From a bacterium HR33 (lineage in GTDB: Bacteria; Gemmatimonadota; Gemmatimonadetes; Gemmatimonadales; GWC2-71-9): 64,000 nt of DNA. Where the stretch lies: assembly GCA_002923375.1 (NCBI GenBank), contig BEIJ01000002.1:124001-188000 (forward strand). Reading direction: 5' to 3'. The position numbers and the translations under genes were made by a program. The notes below the pieces were generated by a model that was not told the DNA's origin, searched no databases, and saw only the letters and a list, made by a program, of their open reading frames with translations. Below are positions 22,234 to 30,051 of the stretch, piece by piece. Within the stretch, counting starts at the first letter, position 1. Every line of letters starts with the position of its first letter.

Positions 22234-23231
22234 GAGTCTGCATAGTAACGCCCGCGCCGCGGCGCTCGCATTACGGTAACCGCGTCACGGCGCTGCGCTG
22301 GGCCCGGCTGCTCAGGGAGCTGGGGCATCGGGTCGAGATCGCCCAGCGGTTCGAAACCCAGCGATGCGACCTGCTAATAGCCTTGCATGCGCGGCGCAGT
22401 GCAGATTCGATTGAGCGCTTCCGGCAGAAATTCCCCGGACGGCCCATAGTGCTCGTGCTTACCGGCACCGATCTGTACCGGGATTTGCCCAAGAGCGCCG
22501 TTGCCCAGCGGGCTTTGGCGGCGGCTGATCGACTGGTGGTGCTCCAGCCCATGGCTTTGGAAGCGCTGCCCAGATGGGCTCGCGGCAGGGCCAGAGTGGT
22601 TTTCCAGTCGGCCGTGAAGCCCCCCAAGACACCCGCTCCCAATCTCCGCTGGTTCGACGTCTGTGTTCTGGCACACCTGCGGCCGGTCAAAGATCCCTTG
22701 AGGACCGCGCTGGCTGCGAGACTACTGCCTCCCTCCTCGCGGATTCGGGTGATCCACCTCGGCGCCGGTATGGATCCCGGCCTCGAGCGAAGGGCCAAGC
22801 GGGAGATGCGCCGTAACCGCCGCTACCGCTGGCTGGGAGATCGGCCCCGATGGAAAGCTTTGCGGATCTTGGCGTGCAGCCGGCTGCTGGCGCTGACCTC
22901 GGTCATGGAGGGCGGGGCGAACGCGATCTCCGAAGCGATAGTCTGCGGCGTGCCGGTGATAGCGTCTCGCATACCGGGAACGGAGGGGATCTTGGGCTCG
23001 GATTACCCGGGATACTTCGAGGCTAAAAACACCAGGGCTCTGGCCGAGCTGTTGCACCGGGCGGAAAAGGACCAGGCCTTTTACGGGCAGCTTCGCGAGC
23101 GGTGCCTGAGCTTGGCACCCCTATTCGATCCGGCGCGGGAGCGTAGCAGTCTGGGAGAGCTGTTCGCCGATCTCTTTTCGGAATCCCACACCGGCGGGAC
23201 AACGCAACTGAGCTCTAGGAGGGTCTCTTAG
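22230..23231 (+). CDS. senB: Selenosugar synthase SenB
   Basis: A 333-residue GT-B-fold glycosyltransferase-like protein starting at TTG 22230, which overlaps the senA stop (TTGA). The opening VCIVTPAPRRSHYGNRVTA, the central VLVLTGTDLYRDLP and ADRLVVLQPMA, and the C-terminal TSVMEGGANAISEAI followed by GVPVIASRIPG match the family originally called TIGR04348 and later shown to be SenB. SenB forms selenium-carbon-bonded selenosugars from selenophosphate and UDP-sugars, which SenA then uses. No senC (selenophosphate synthetase-like) gene is adjacent, so selenophosphate must come from elsewhere. Confidence 0.88.
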   Translation: MRVCIVTPAPRRSHYGNRVTALRWARLLRELGHRVEIAQRFETQRCDLLIALHARRSADSIERFRQKFPGRPIVLVLTGTDLYRDLPKSAVAQRALAAADRLVVLQPMALEALPRWARGRARVVFQSAVKPPKTPAPNLRWFDVCVLAHLRPVKDPLRTALAARLLPPSSRIRVIHLGAGMDPGLERRAKREMRRNRRYRWLGDRPRWKALRILACSRLLALTSVMEGGANAISEAIVCGVPVIASRIPGTEGILGSDYPGYFEAKNTRALAELLHRAEKDQAFYGQLRERCLSLAPLFDPARERSSLGELFADLFSESHTGGTTQLSSRRVS

Positions 23232-24502
23232 TGGTCGCGCTTCGTCACGGAATCAGGGCCAACGCGTCCCAGTTTTCCCTGCTCGTGCTGCTGGTGGTAT
23301 TTCTGGGCGCGGTGGTGGGAGTGGAGCGGTCGGTCCTGCCGCTCCTTGCCGGCGAGGCTTTCGGGATCGCGTCGGCCACGGCGACTCTGAGCTTTCTCAT
23401 CGCCTTCGGGTTTTCGAAGGCCCTGGCCAACTACGCCGCTGGAAGTCTGGCGGATCGGGTCGGGCGCCGCGCGATCATGCGTGCGGGATGGCTTTTCGGA
23501 GTCGCAGTACCGCCGCTGATCATGGTAGCGCCTTCTTGGGGCTGGGTTACGGCTGCCAACCTGCTTTTGGGAATCAATCAGGGATTGGTATGGTCCACCA
23601 CGATCATAATGAAGATCGACCTTGCGGGTCCCTCGCGCCGGGGATTGGCTACCGGAGTGAACGAGTTCGCGGGCTATCTGGCCGTGGCCGGTTCGGCATT
23701 GGCTGCCGGTTACTTGGCTGAAGCTCACGGAATCAGGTTTGCGCCCTTCGCGCTAGCCCTGCTGGCGGCCGTGGCCGGGTTACTGCTGTCCCTGTCGGTT
23801 CTCCGGGACACTGACCGGCATGTGGATCTGGAGCGCGCCCTGTTACAGCCGAACGGCGAAGATCTAGGGGAGGACTTGCCCGTGACGCGGGTCGGCATGC
23901 GGCTTCCCTCAAACCGGGGACTTTGGGGCGCCAATCAAGCAGGCTTTTGTAACAATCTCAAGGAAGGGGTGGCGTGGGGGCTGTTCCCTTTGTACTTCGC
24001 TCAACATGGTCTGGGCTTGCGAGAGATAGGATGGATAGCCGCCACCTATCCCGCCCTCTGGGGATCGGTGCAGCTGGTAACGGGAGCGCTGTCCGACCGA
24101 GTCGGGCGCCGGTCGCTGATCACCGGAGGCTTGGTGGTGCAGGCGATGGCGTTGCTGGCTTTCGCCGCGGTGGAAGGGTTCGGTTTCTGGATGGCGTCGG
24201 CCGTGCTCTTGGGCCTAGGCACGGCGGCCGTCTATCCCACATTGATCGCGCAGGTGGGTGACTTGGTGCCGCCGCAGGAGCGCGCTTCGGCGATCGGTCT
24301 CTACCGGCTGTGGCGTGACTTCGGCTATGTCGCTGGGGCTCTGGTGGCGGGAGTGGCGGCGGACCTGCTGGGGTATCGTACCGCTATTGCGTTGGTCGGA
24401 GCGTTGATGGCCGCTTCCGCTCTGCTGGCCCGCGAGCTGCTGCCCGCTCCGCAGAGCAGCCGCGCCGCCGGCTGGGCGGGCGAGTTGGAGACTGGCCGAT
24501 GA
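23231..24502 (+). CDS. Major facilitator superfamily transporter in the sen-egt operon
   Basis: A 423-residue, twelve-helix MFS protein. The loop 2-3 motif ANYAAGSLADRVGRRAIM and its repeat in the second half (GALSDRVGRRSLI) are typical. GTG 23231 overlaps the senB TAG by one base, with AGGAGGG eight bases upstream; the 3' end overlaps egtD by four. This tight coupling makes it part of the selenoneine/ergothioneine unit. Import or export of ergothioneine, selenoneine or a precursor is a reasonable inference, but the substrate is not readable from sequence. Confidence 0.88.
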   Translation: MVALRHGIRANASQFSLLVLLVVFLGAVVGVERSVLPLLAGEAFGIASATATLSFLIAFGFSKALANYAAGSLADRVGRRAIMRAGWLFGVAVPPLIMVAPSWGWVTAANLLLGINQGLVWSTTIIMKIDLAGPSRRGLATGVNEFAGYLAVAGSALAAGYLAEAHGIRFAPFALALLAAVAGLLLSLSVLRDTDRHVDLERALLQPNGEDLGEDLPVTRVGMRLPSNRGLWGANQAGFCNNLKEGVAWGLFPLYFAQHGLGLREIGWIAATYPALWGSVQLVTGALSDRVGRRSLITGGLVVQAMALLAFAAVEGFGFWMASAVLLGLGTAAVYPTLIAQVGDLVPPQERASAIGLYRLWRDFGYVAGALVAGVAADLLGYRTAIALVGALMAASALLARELLPAPQSSRAAGWAGELETGR

Positions 24503-25500
24503 GCGATTCCAAAAGCGCTGTGTCCCTAAGCAGTGCAGCCTGCGCGGATGCCGGGAACCCCGCGCTGGAGTTTGCACGCTCGGTCGCCTTGGGTTTGAGC
24601 GATACTCCGCGCTGGATCCCCAGCCGGTATCTCTACGATGCTCGCGGAAGCGAACTTTTCGAGCTAATCTGCGAGCAACCGGAATACTATCTGACCCGCA
24701 CCGAAGAAGCGATCCTGGCCGCCCGGGCCAGGGAGATCAGGGAGATCACGGGGGATGTGACCGTGATCGAGCTGGGTTCCGGAACTGCGCTCAAGACCCG
24801 GCACCTGTTGCGGTGGTACAGCGAAGGCGGCGCCGAACTTTCTTATGTTGCAGTGGACGTGAGCCCTTCCGCGCTTCAGGCGGCCCAGGCTTCGATATCC
24901 GCCGCTTTCCCCCCAGTGCGCTTCATCGGGGTCGAGGCCACCTACGAGGACTCCTTTTCCTTGTTCAAGGAATATTCTCCCTGCCTCGTCCTGTTTCTCG
25001 GCAGCAACGTGGGGAATTTCAACCATGCGGAGTCGATCGGCTTCTGGCGCGGAGTCTCGGACCATCTCGAGCCGGGCGATTTCTTCCTGCTCGGTGTCGA
25101 TCTGGTGAAGGATCCGGCCGTGCTGGAGGCAGCTTACAACGACCGGGCCGGAATCACCGCAGAGTTCACCAAGAACCTCTTCGCGCGGATGAACCGGGAG
25201 CTGGATGCCGGCCTGGACCTGGGGGCTATCGAGCACGTGGCACGCTACAACCGCGAGTGGCAGCGGATCGAGACCTTCGCGCGTTTTTCGAGATCCCAGA
25301 CGGTTCATCTCCGTCCCCTCGGATTGGACATCCCGTTGCGCGCGGGGGAGCAAGTGATGGTGGAGATAAGCCGGAAATTCGTAATCGAGGACTTGACCCG
25401 CTACCTTGGTTGTTTCGGACTCGAGACTCGAGCTGTGTTCACCGACGAGCGGCGGTGGTTCGCGGTGCTGCTGCTCCAGAAGAGAATGGAGGGTAGATGA
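24499..25500 (+). CDS. egtD: Histidine N-alpha-methyltransferase EgtD
   Basis: A 333-residue S-adenosylmethionine-dependent methyltransferase (DUF2260/Methyltransf_33 family). It shows the EgtD opening IPSRYLYDARGSELFELIC, QPEYYLTRTEEAIL, the SAM-binding VIELGSGTALKTRHLL, and FLGSNVGNFNHAE. EgtD trimethylates histidine to hercynine, the precursor for both ergothioneine (EgtB route) and selenoneine (SenA route). It overlaps the MFS gene upstream and egtB downstream by four bases each (ATGA), so stoichiometric co-expression is expected. Confidence 0.95.
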   Translation: MSDSKSAVSLSSAACADAGNPALEFARSVALGLSDTPRWIPSRYLYDARGSELFELICEQPEYYLTRTEEAILAARAREIREITGDVTVIELGSGTALKTRHLLRWYSEGGAELSYVAVDVSPSALQAAQASISAAFPPVRFIGVEATYEDSFSLFKEYSPCLVLFLGSNVGNFNHAESIGFWRGVSDHLEPGDFFLLGVDLVKDPAVLEAAYNDRAGITAEFTKNLFARMNRELDAGLDLGAIEHVARYNREWQRIETFARFSRSQTVHLRPLGLDIPLRAGEQVMVEISRKFVIEDLTRYLGCFGLETRAVFTDERRWFAVLLLQKRMEGR

Positions 25501-26777
25501 CGGCTGAAGCAACTATCGACACTGGCACCCTTTTGGAACGGTATCTGCAGGTTCGCCGAGCCAGCGAGGAGCTCTGCAAGCCGCTGGCCATAGAGGACTA
25601 TGTGGTGCAATCGATGCCGGACGCCAGCCCCGCAAAGTGGCACCTGGCCCACACTACCTGGTTCTTCGAAACCTTGGTGCTAAAGCCGGCCCTTCCGGAC
25701 TACCGGGAGGTCAATCCCCAGTTCGCTTATCTGTTCAATTCCTACTACAACACCCTGGGTCCTCAGTTTTATCGCCCCCATCGCGGCCTGGTGACCCGGC
25801 CCACGGTTGCGGAGGTATTCGCCTACCGCGCCCATGTGGATCGGGAGATGGAGCGGCTCCTTACCGGGGCAGAGCAGAAGGGCTGGGAGATACCTGAAGA
25901 GGTAATCGTCACCGGCATGCATCATGAACAGCAACACCAGGAGTTGCTGCTGACGGACATCAAACACTTGTTCAGCCGCAATCCCCTCTACCCGGCTTAC
26001 GCGGGCGATTATTCTCTTCCGGCCAGACGGGCTCGGCGTTCGCCGGGACCGATGCGATGGGTGAAGCTACAAGGTGGGTTGCGCGAAATCGGTTTTTCAG
26101 GGGACGGTTTCGCTTACGACAACGAAACTCCCCGGCACAAGGTGTACCTCAGGGACTTCGCCATCGCATCCAGACTGGTTACCAGCGGCGAGTATCTCCA
26201 CTTCATCCAAGACGGAGGATACCGGCGCCCCGAGCTTTGGCTTTCCGACGGGTGGGGTGCGGTACAGGCTGAAGGGTGGAAGGCGCCGCTTTACTGGGAG
26301 GAGAAAGACGGCCAGTGGTTTCAGTTCACCCTCTCGGGGCTGAGGCCGGTAGATCCCGCCGAACCGGTGTGTCACGTGAGCTTCTACGAGGCGGATGCTT
26401 TTGCCCGCTGGGCCAGTGCCCGGCTCCCCACCGAAGCGGAATGGGAAGTAGCGGCCGCGGGTGTCCCGATCGAGGGAAACTTCGTGGAAGACGGTTTCTT
26501 TCACCCGATACCGCTTCGCGACCCGGGAGAGGGGATCTCCCAGCTTTTCGGCGACGTCTGGGAGTGGACCGCAAGCTCCTACTCTCCTTATCCCGGGTAC
26601 AAACCGCCCGAGGGAGCCCTGGGCGAGTACAACGCCAAATTCATGTCCAATCAGTACGTGTTGCGCGGCGGTTCCTGCGCCACGCCGCGCTCCCACATTC
26701 GGGTTACCTATCGAAACTTCTTCCCGCCACAAGCTCGCTGGCAGTTCAGCGGCATTAGACTGGCCCGGGACTTGTAA
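25497..26777 (+). CDS. egtB: Ergothioneine sulfoxide synthase EgtB
   Basis: A 426-residue non-heme iron enzyme with an N-terminal DinB-like domain (AKWHLAHTTWFFE; HHEQQHQELLL with the HxxxHxE iron ligands) and a C-terminal FGE-sulfatase-like domain (ARLPTEAEWEVAA, GDVWEWTASSY, LRGGSCATP). EgtB couples hercynine with cysteine or gamma-glutamylcysteine and oxygen. Genes for EgtA and EgtC are not adjacent, which suggests, without proving, a cysteine-using type. It is distinct from SenA at the start of the same operon, so the cluster carries two C-S/C-Se bond-forming paralogues. A cognate EgtE lyase is not identified nearby. Confidence 0.94.
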   Translation: MTAEATIDTGTLLERYLQVRRASEELCKPLAIEDYVVQSMPDASPAKWHLAHTTWFFETLVLKPALPDYREVNPQFAYLFNSYYNTLGPQFYRPHRGLVTRPTVAEVFAYRAHVDREMERLLTGAEQKGWEIPEEVIVTGMHHEQQHQELLLTDIKHLFSRNPLYPAYAGDYSLPARRARRSPGPMRWVKLQGGLREIGFSGDGFAYDNETPRHKVYLRDFAIASRLVTSGEYLHFIQDGGYRRPELWLSDGWGAVQAEGWKAPLYWEEKDGQWFQFTLSGLRPVDPAEPVCHVSFYEADAFARWASARLPTEAEWEVAAAGVPIEGNFVEDGFFHPIPLRDPGEGISQLFGDVWEWTASSYSPYPGYKPPEGALGEYNAKFMSNQYVLRGGSCATPRSHIRVTYRNFFPPQARWQFSGIRLARDL

Positions 26778-26839
26778 GTTTCGCCCCTCTCGCCCCCCAG
26801 ATCGGTCCGGCCGGGCCCGTCCCGGCTGGACCGCTTGTT

Positions 26840-28696
26840 TCACGGTACCCGAAGAAGAGCCAGCGCGGCGCCGGCCGGTTGTGCGGTCGTGAAAACCACC
26901 AAAGCCAAGCGGCCCTCGAGGAACAGCGAGCGCTCCGCACCGTTCAGCTCAATGACCCCGCGGGCCCTTTCGGCGCCCGGCGGGCTCAGCCTGTGGGTGA
27001 GCGGCCCCGGCGCGGAATCGTCCATTCTCCTCAAGGCTACGGCCTCAATCTGGTCCGCCGGGACTCCTCGTACCCTTACGTCGTATTCTAGCCGATCTGT
27101 CAGCGGATCGAACCGGAAGCTGGCGCTCGTGCTGAGGGCTCCGCCGGAAGCCGATACGGTGAAGCTCTTGGGCTCCGGTGCCCTGCCGTTTACCAGCGGC
27201 GGTGTCGTGGTGGGAGGGCGCCGCTGCGGGCCGGCTCGCTCGAAGGAGTAAGCCAAGGCCAACAGTCGAGCGTCCGAAAAAGGCTTCCCCAGAAGCTCGA
27301 TCCCGACCGGCAGCCCGTCCGGCGTGAACCCGGCGGGTGCCGATAGAGCCGGCAAGCCGGTGTGCGCGGCGAGCTGGCAGGTGGAACCGGTCTGGCGCTC
27401 GCCGATCAACGCCGGTTTCTGCCGCATAGTGGGATAGACCAGGGCGTCCAGGCGCTGATGTTCCAGTATGCTGACCAGTATGTCGCGGATCATAGCCTGC
27501 TTGGCGAGCGCCTTTCTGTACTCCAAGCTGTCGCCCTCGCTCGCCCGCTCGATCCTGCGCACCCGCTCTTCCAGCGCCGAGTGATACAATCCCTTTTCCA
27601 ATATCTCGGCAACCGATCGTACCGGCGCGCCCGGCACGCGAGCGAGGTAGTCGATCAGATCGAATTTGGTCTCGAAGTCCACCGCCCGAGATCCCGCCAA
27701 GAGACTATCCAACCCGGGTATCCTTAGCGGCACGATTTCGGCGCCCAGAGAACGCATCGAGTCCAGCGCGGCCCGGATGACCGAGTCTACCTCCGGATCG
27801 GTGTCGGTAAAGTAGTTTTCCAGCACTCCCAGCCGGGCTCCTTGCAGCGCACCGGCATCGAGGGCGGCTTGGAAGTGCAGTGGTTCTCTTCCTTGCAACA
27901 CCGAAGTTGCGGGGTCGGCGGGATCGTAACCGATCGTGGCATCGAGGGCGATCGCCAAATCCACCACCGTGCGAGCCAAAGGACCGCCTATGTCCTGGGT
28001 GTGCGAGAGGGGGATGATACCGTCCCGGCTCACCAGACCCTGGGTGGGCCGCAGTCCGTAGAGACTTCCGAACGCCGCCGGGATTCGGATGGAACCGCAG
28101 GTGTCGGAGCCCCAGCCCACGGCGGCAAAGCTCGCGGCTATAGCCGCACCCGTTCCTCCGCTCGATCCTCCGGGACAACGTCTCGGATCGTACGGGTTTC
28201 TGGTTTGCCCGCCGAGGGAGCTTACGGTGGTGATTCCCGCGGCGAGCTCGTGCATATTGGCCTTGCCCAAAATCACGGCTCCCGCCTCTCGCAGTTTTCT
28301 CACTACGAAGGCGTCGTCCGGGGGTTTGGAGGAAGCCAAAGCTATCGATCCCGCAGTGGTGGGCAGGTCGTAGGTGTCGAAATTGTCCTTGAGGATCACC
28401 GGAATGCCGTGAAGCGGTCCCCGGGGTCCGCTCCTCGCCCGTTCCCGATCCAGCGCGGCGGCTTCTTCTCTGGCTCGCGGGTTCACGCGAATCAGACTGT
28501 TCAGTTGAGGGCCTGCGCGATCGTAAGCCGCTATCCGCGCCAGATACGCCTCCACCAGCTCCACGGAGGTGACCCGGCCACTCGACATGGCTTGCTGAAG
28601 TTCCGGAATGGACGCCTCGAAAACTTCGACTTGCTGTTGCGCCAGACTCTGGCCGGCCAGCAAGATCGAGACCCAGAGGACCGCACAATGTCTCAT
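26840..28696 (-). CDS. Exported amidase-signature hydrolase
   Basis: A 618-residue amidase with a signal peptide (MRHCAVLWVSILLAGQSLA). The Ser-cisSer-Lys triad is visible: Lys in PVILKDNFDT (about residue 95), GGSSGGTGAA (cis-Ser) and GSDTCGSIRIPAAFG (nucleophile, about 195). Family members hydrolyse amides such as peptide or acyl amides; the substrate is unknown. The last 120 residues form an extra beta-rich domain not usual for the family. ATG 28696 overlaps the M19 stop codon (ATGA), so it is co-translated with the dipeptidase and probably acts with it in peptide breakdown outside the cytoplasm. Confidence 0.92.
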   Translation of the reverse strand: MRHCAVLWVSILLAGQSLAQQQVEVFEASIPELQQAMSSGRVTSVELVEAYLARIAAYDRAGPQLNSLIRVNPRAREEAAALDRERARSGPRGPLHGIPVILKDNFDTYDLPTTAGSIALASSKPPDDAFVVRKLREAGAVILGKANMHELAAGITTVSSLGGQTRNPYDPRRCPGGSSGGTGAAIAASFAAVGWGSDTCGSIRIPAAFGSLYGLRPTQGLVSRDGIIPLSHTQDIGGPLARTVVDLAIALDATIGYDPADPATSVLQGREPLHFQAALDAGALQGARLGVLENYFTDTDPEVDSVIRAALDSMRSLGAEIVPLRIPGLDSLLAGSRAVDFETKFDLIDYLARVPGAPVRSVAEILEKGLYHSALEERVRRIERASEGDSLEYRKALAKQAMIRDILVSILEHQRLDALVYPTMRQKPALIGERQTGSTCQLAAHTGLPALSAPAGFTPDGLPVGIELLGKPFSDARLLALAYSFERAGPQRRPPTTTPPLVNGRAPEPKSFTVSASGGALSTSASFRFDPLTDRLEYDVRVRGVPADQIEAVALRRMDDSAPGPLTHRLSPPGAERARGVIELNGAERSLFLEGRLALVVFTTAQPAGAALALLRVP

Positions 28697-29781
28697 CCCA
28701 GTACCTCCCGGAAAAGCCGCAACCAATTGAGGCCCAGGAGTTTTTCTATGGCGTCCGTCCGGTAGCCTCTGCGGGCGAGGCCGTGGGCCACTGTGCGGAA
28801 GCGTTCCGGCCGGTCGAGCTCCGGAATCCAAGGAGGCCACTGCACCTTGTAAGACGGTTTGAAACTCCGCAGCCGAGGTTCGTACCAGTTCTCCCGAGTG
28901 GCCCAAGGGCTGATCCCCCGGATCTGGAAATCGGTGGCGAGACCTACGTGATCTATTCCGCCCACCTTCACGGCGTGGTCGATGTGATCCAAGTAGGTTT
29001 CGAAAGTCGTCTCCGTTCCCACGTTGGGGCCGAGGAAGTAGCCCAGGGCGGCGATACCGGTAACCCCGCCCTTGTCGGACATCGCTTTTATCAGCTCGTC
29101 CGGCTTGGCTCTGGGATGATCGTAGAGCGCGCGGCACATGGTATGGGTGAAAGCCGGAGGTTTGCGGCTCACCGCTATCCCGTCGGCCGAAGTGGCCAGC
29201 CCGCAGTGGGAGAGATCCACCAGGATTCCCAACTGGTTCATGCGCTCCACCACCGCCACGCCGAAGTCGGAAAGTCCGGCGTTGGTGCGCTCGGTGCAGC
29301 CGTCGCCGATGAGATTGCGGGAGTTGTAGGTGAGCTGCATGCAGCGCGTTCCCAGCGCGTACAGGATGTCCAGATTGCCGAGGTCGGTGCCTATCTGGGC
29401 CGTGTTCTGGAAGCCAAGAATGACTCCCAGCTTGCGCTCTTTTTTGGCCTGTTCGATATGCTCGGCTCTGGTAACCTTGAGGTATCGGTGGCCCTCCCGG
29501 GCGAACCGCAGGTTCCACTCCGCCAAGTCGCTGAGAGAAGCCTGGAGGCTGGCGCTGCTCAAGGTGGTTTGGATGGCGGTGTATCCTGACTTCTGCACCG
29601 CCGCCCACTCCTCGTCGTCCCATCGGTACGCCACGGCCAGCGAGTCGATCACGATCGCGCGGTCGTAGAGCGCGTCGATATCGGGTCGCTGCTGGATCTT
29701 GCGCCCGGCGAGCCAAGGAGCCAGAGGCAGAGCAGCCCCGGCGGCCGCCGCGGACCGGATGAATTCGCGTCGGGAAAGCAT
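28693..29781 (-). CDS. TAT-exported M19 dipeptidase-like protein with altered metal site
   Basis: A 362-residue protein with a twin-arginine signal (SRREFIRSAAAAGAALPLAP) and a GGAGG ribosome site. The renal-dipeptidase fold is clear: LTYNSRNLIGDGC, NAGLSDFG, LVDLSHCG and FTHTMCRALYDHPRAK. Two metal-binding His (in DLSHC and FTHT) remain, but the first metal motif HxD is replaced (IDSLAVAYRW) and the bridging Glu position reads GFQN. It is therefore either a variant-metal enzyme or a non-peptidase homologue. Third gene of an operon with the VPS10-like protein and the EF-like miniprotein upstream; coupled to the amidase. A paralogue lies at 50770-51918. Confidence 0.88.
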   Translation of the reverse strand: MLSRREFIRSAAAAGAALPLAPWLAGRKIQQRPDIDALYDRAIVIDSLAVAYRWDDEEWAAVQKSGYTAIQTTLSSASLQASLSDLAEWNLRFAREGHRYLKVTRAEHIEQAKKERKLGVILGFQNTAQIGTDLGNLDILYALGTRCMQLTYNSRNLIGDGCTERTNAGLSDFGVAVVERMNQLGILVDLSHCGLATSADGIAVSRKPPAFTHTMCRALYDHPRAKPDELIKAMSDKGGVTGIAALGYFLGPNVGTETTFETYLDHIDHAVKVGGIDHVGLATDFQIRGISPWATRENWYEPRLRSFKPSYKVQWPPWIPELDRPERFRTVAHGLARRGYRTDAIEKLLGLNWLRLFREVLG

Positions 29782-29794
29782 GCGACCTCCCCGG

Positions 29795-30049
29795 TCAGGT
29801 TACCTTGAAAACCTTATCATGCTGCCGCACCCGCGAGCTCACCTTGATGGCAACCTCGTCCCCGGCCTTGGCCCGCTCGATCTTTTGGTGATTCACCTCC
29901 ATCGAAGTGATCTGCTCGGTGAAGTCGGTAGTGTGGCCTTTGAACCTAAGCGTATCTCCCACAGCCAGCTCTCCGGATTCCAACTTCACCACCGCAACCT
30001 GCGGTCCTCCGAAATAGTGAGTTACCGTACCGATCTGCTCCTCGGGCAT
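29795..30049 (-). CDS. EF-Tu domain 2-like miniprotein
   Basis: An 84-residue protein consisting of a single beta-barrel similar to domain 2 of translation elongation factors: IGTVTHYFGGPQVAVVKL, GELAVGDTLRFKG, then TTDFTEQITSMEVNHQ and AKAGDEVAIKV. There is no GTPase domain. Such stand-alone domains are annotated as translation elongation factor-like proteins and resemble C-terminal domains of U32-type proteins; no function is established. It starts two bases after the VPS10-like gene ends and lies 13 bases before the M19 gene, so it is within an operon of exported proteins although it has no signal peptide itself. Confidence 0.85.
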   Translation of the reverse strand: MPEEQIGTVTHYFGGPQVAVVKLESGELAVGDTLRFKGHTTDFTEQITSMEVNHQKIERAKAGDEVAIKVSSRVRQHDKVFKVT

Positions 30050-30051
30050 AA

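Noticed and set aside
26840-29716. A 958-codon frame suggesting an M19-amidase fusion
   Set aside because: The first 340 codons are out of frame with the real M19 gene; the amidase starts at ATG 28696 with an ATGA overlap.
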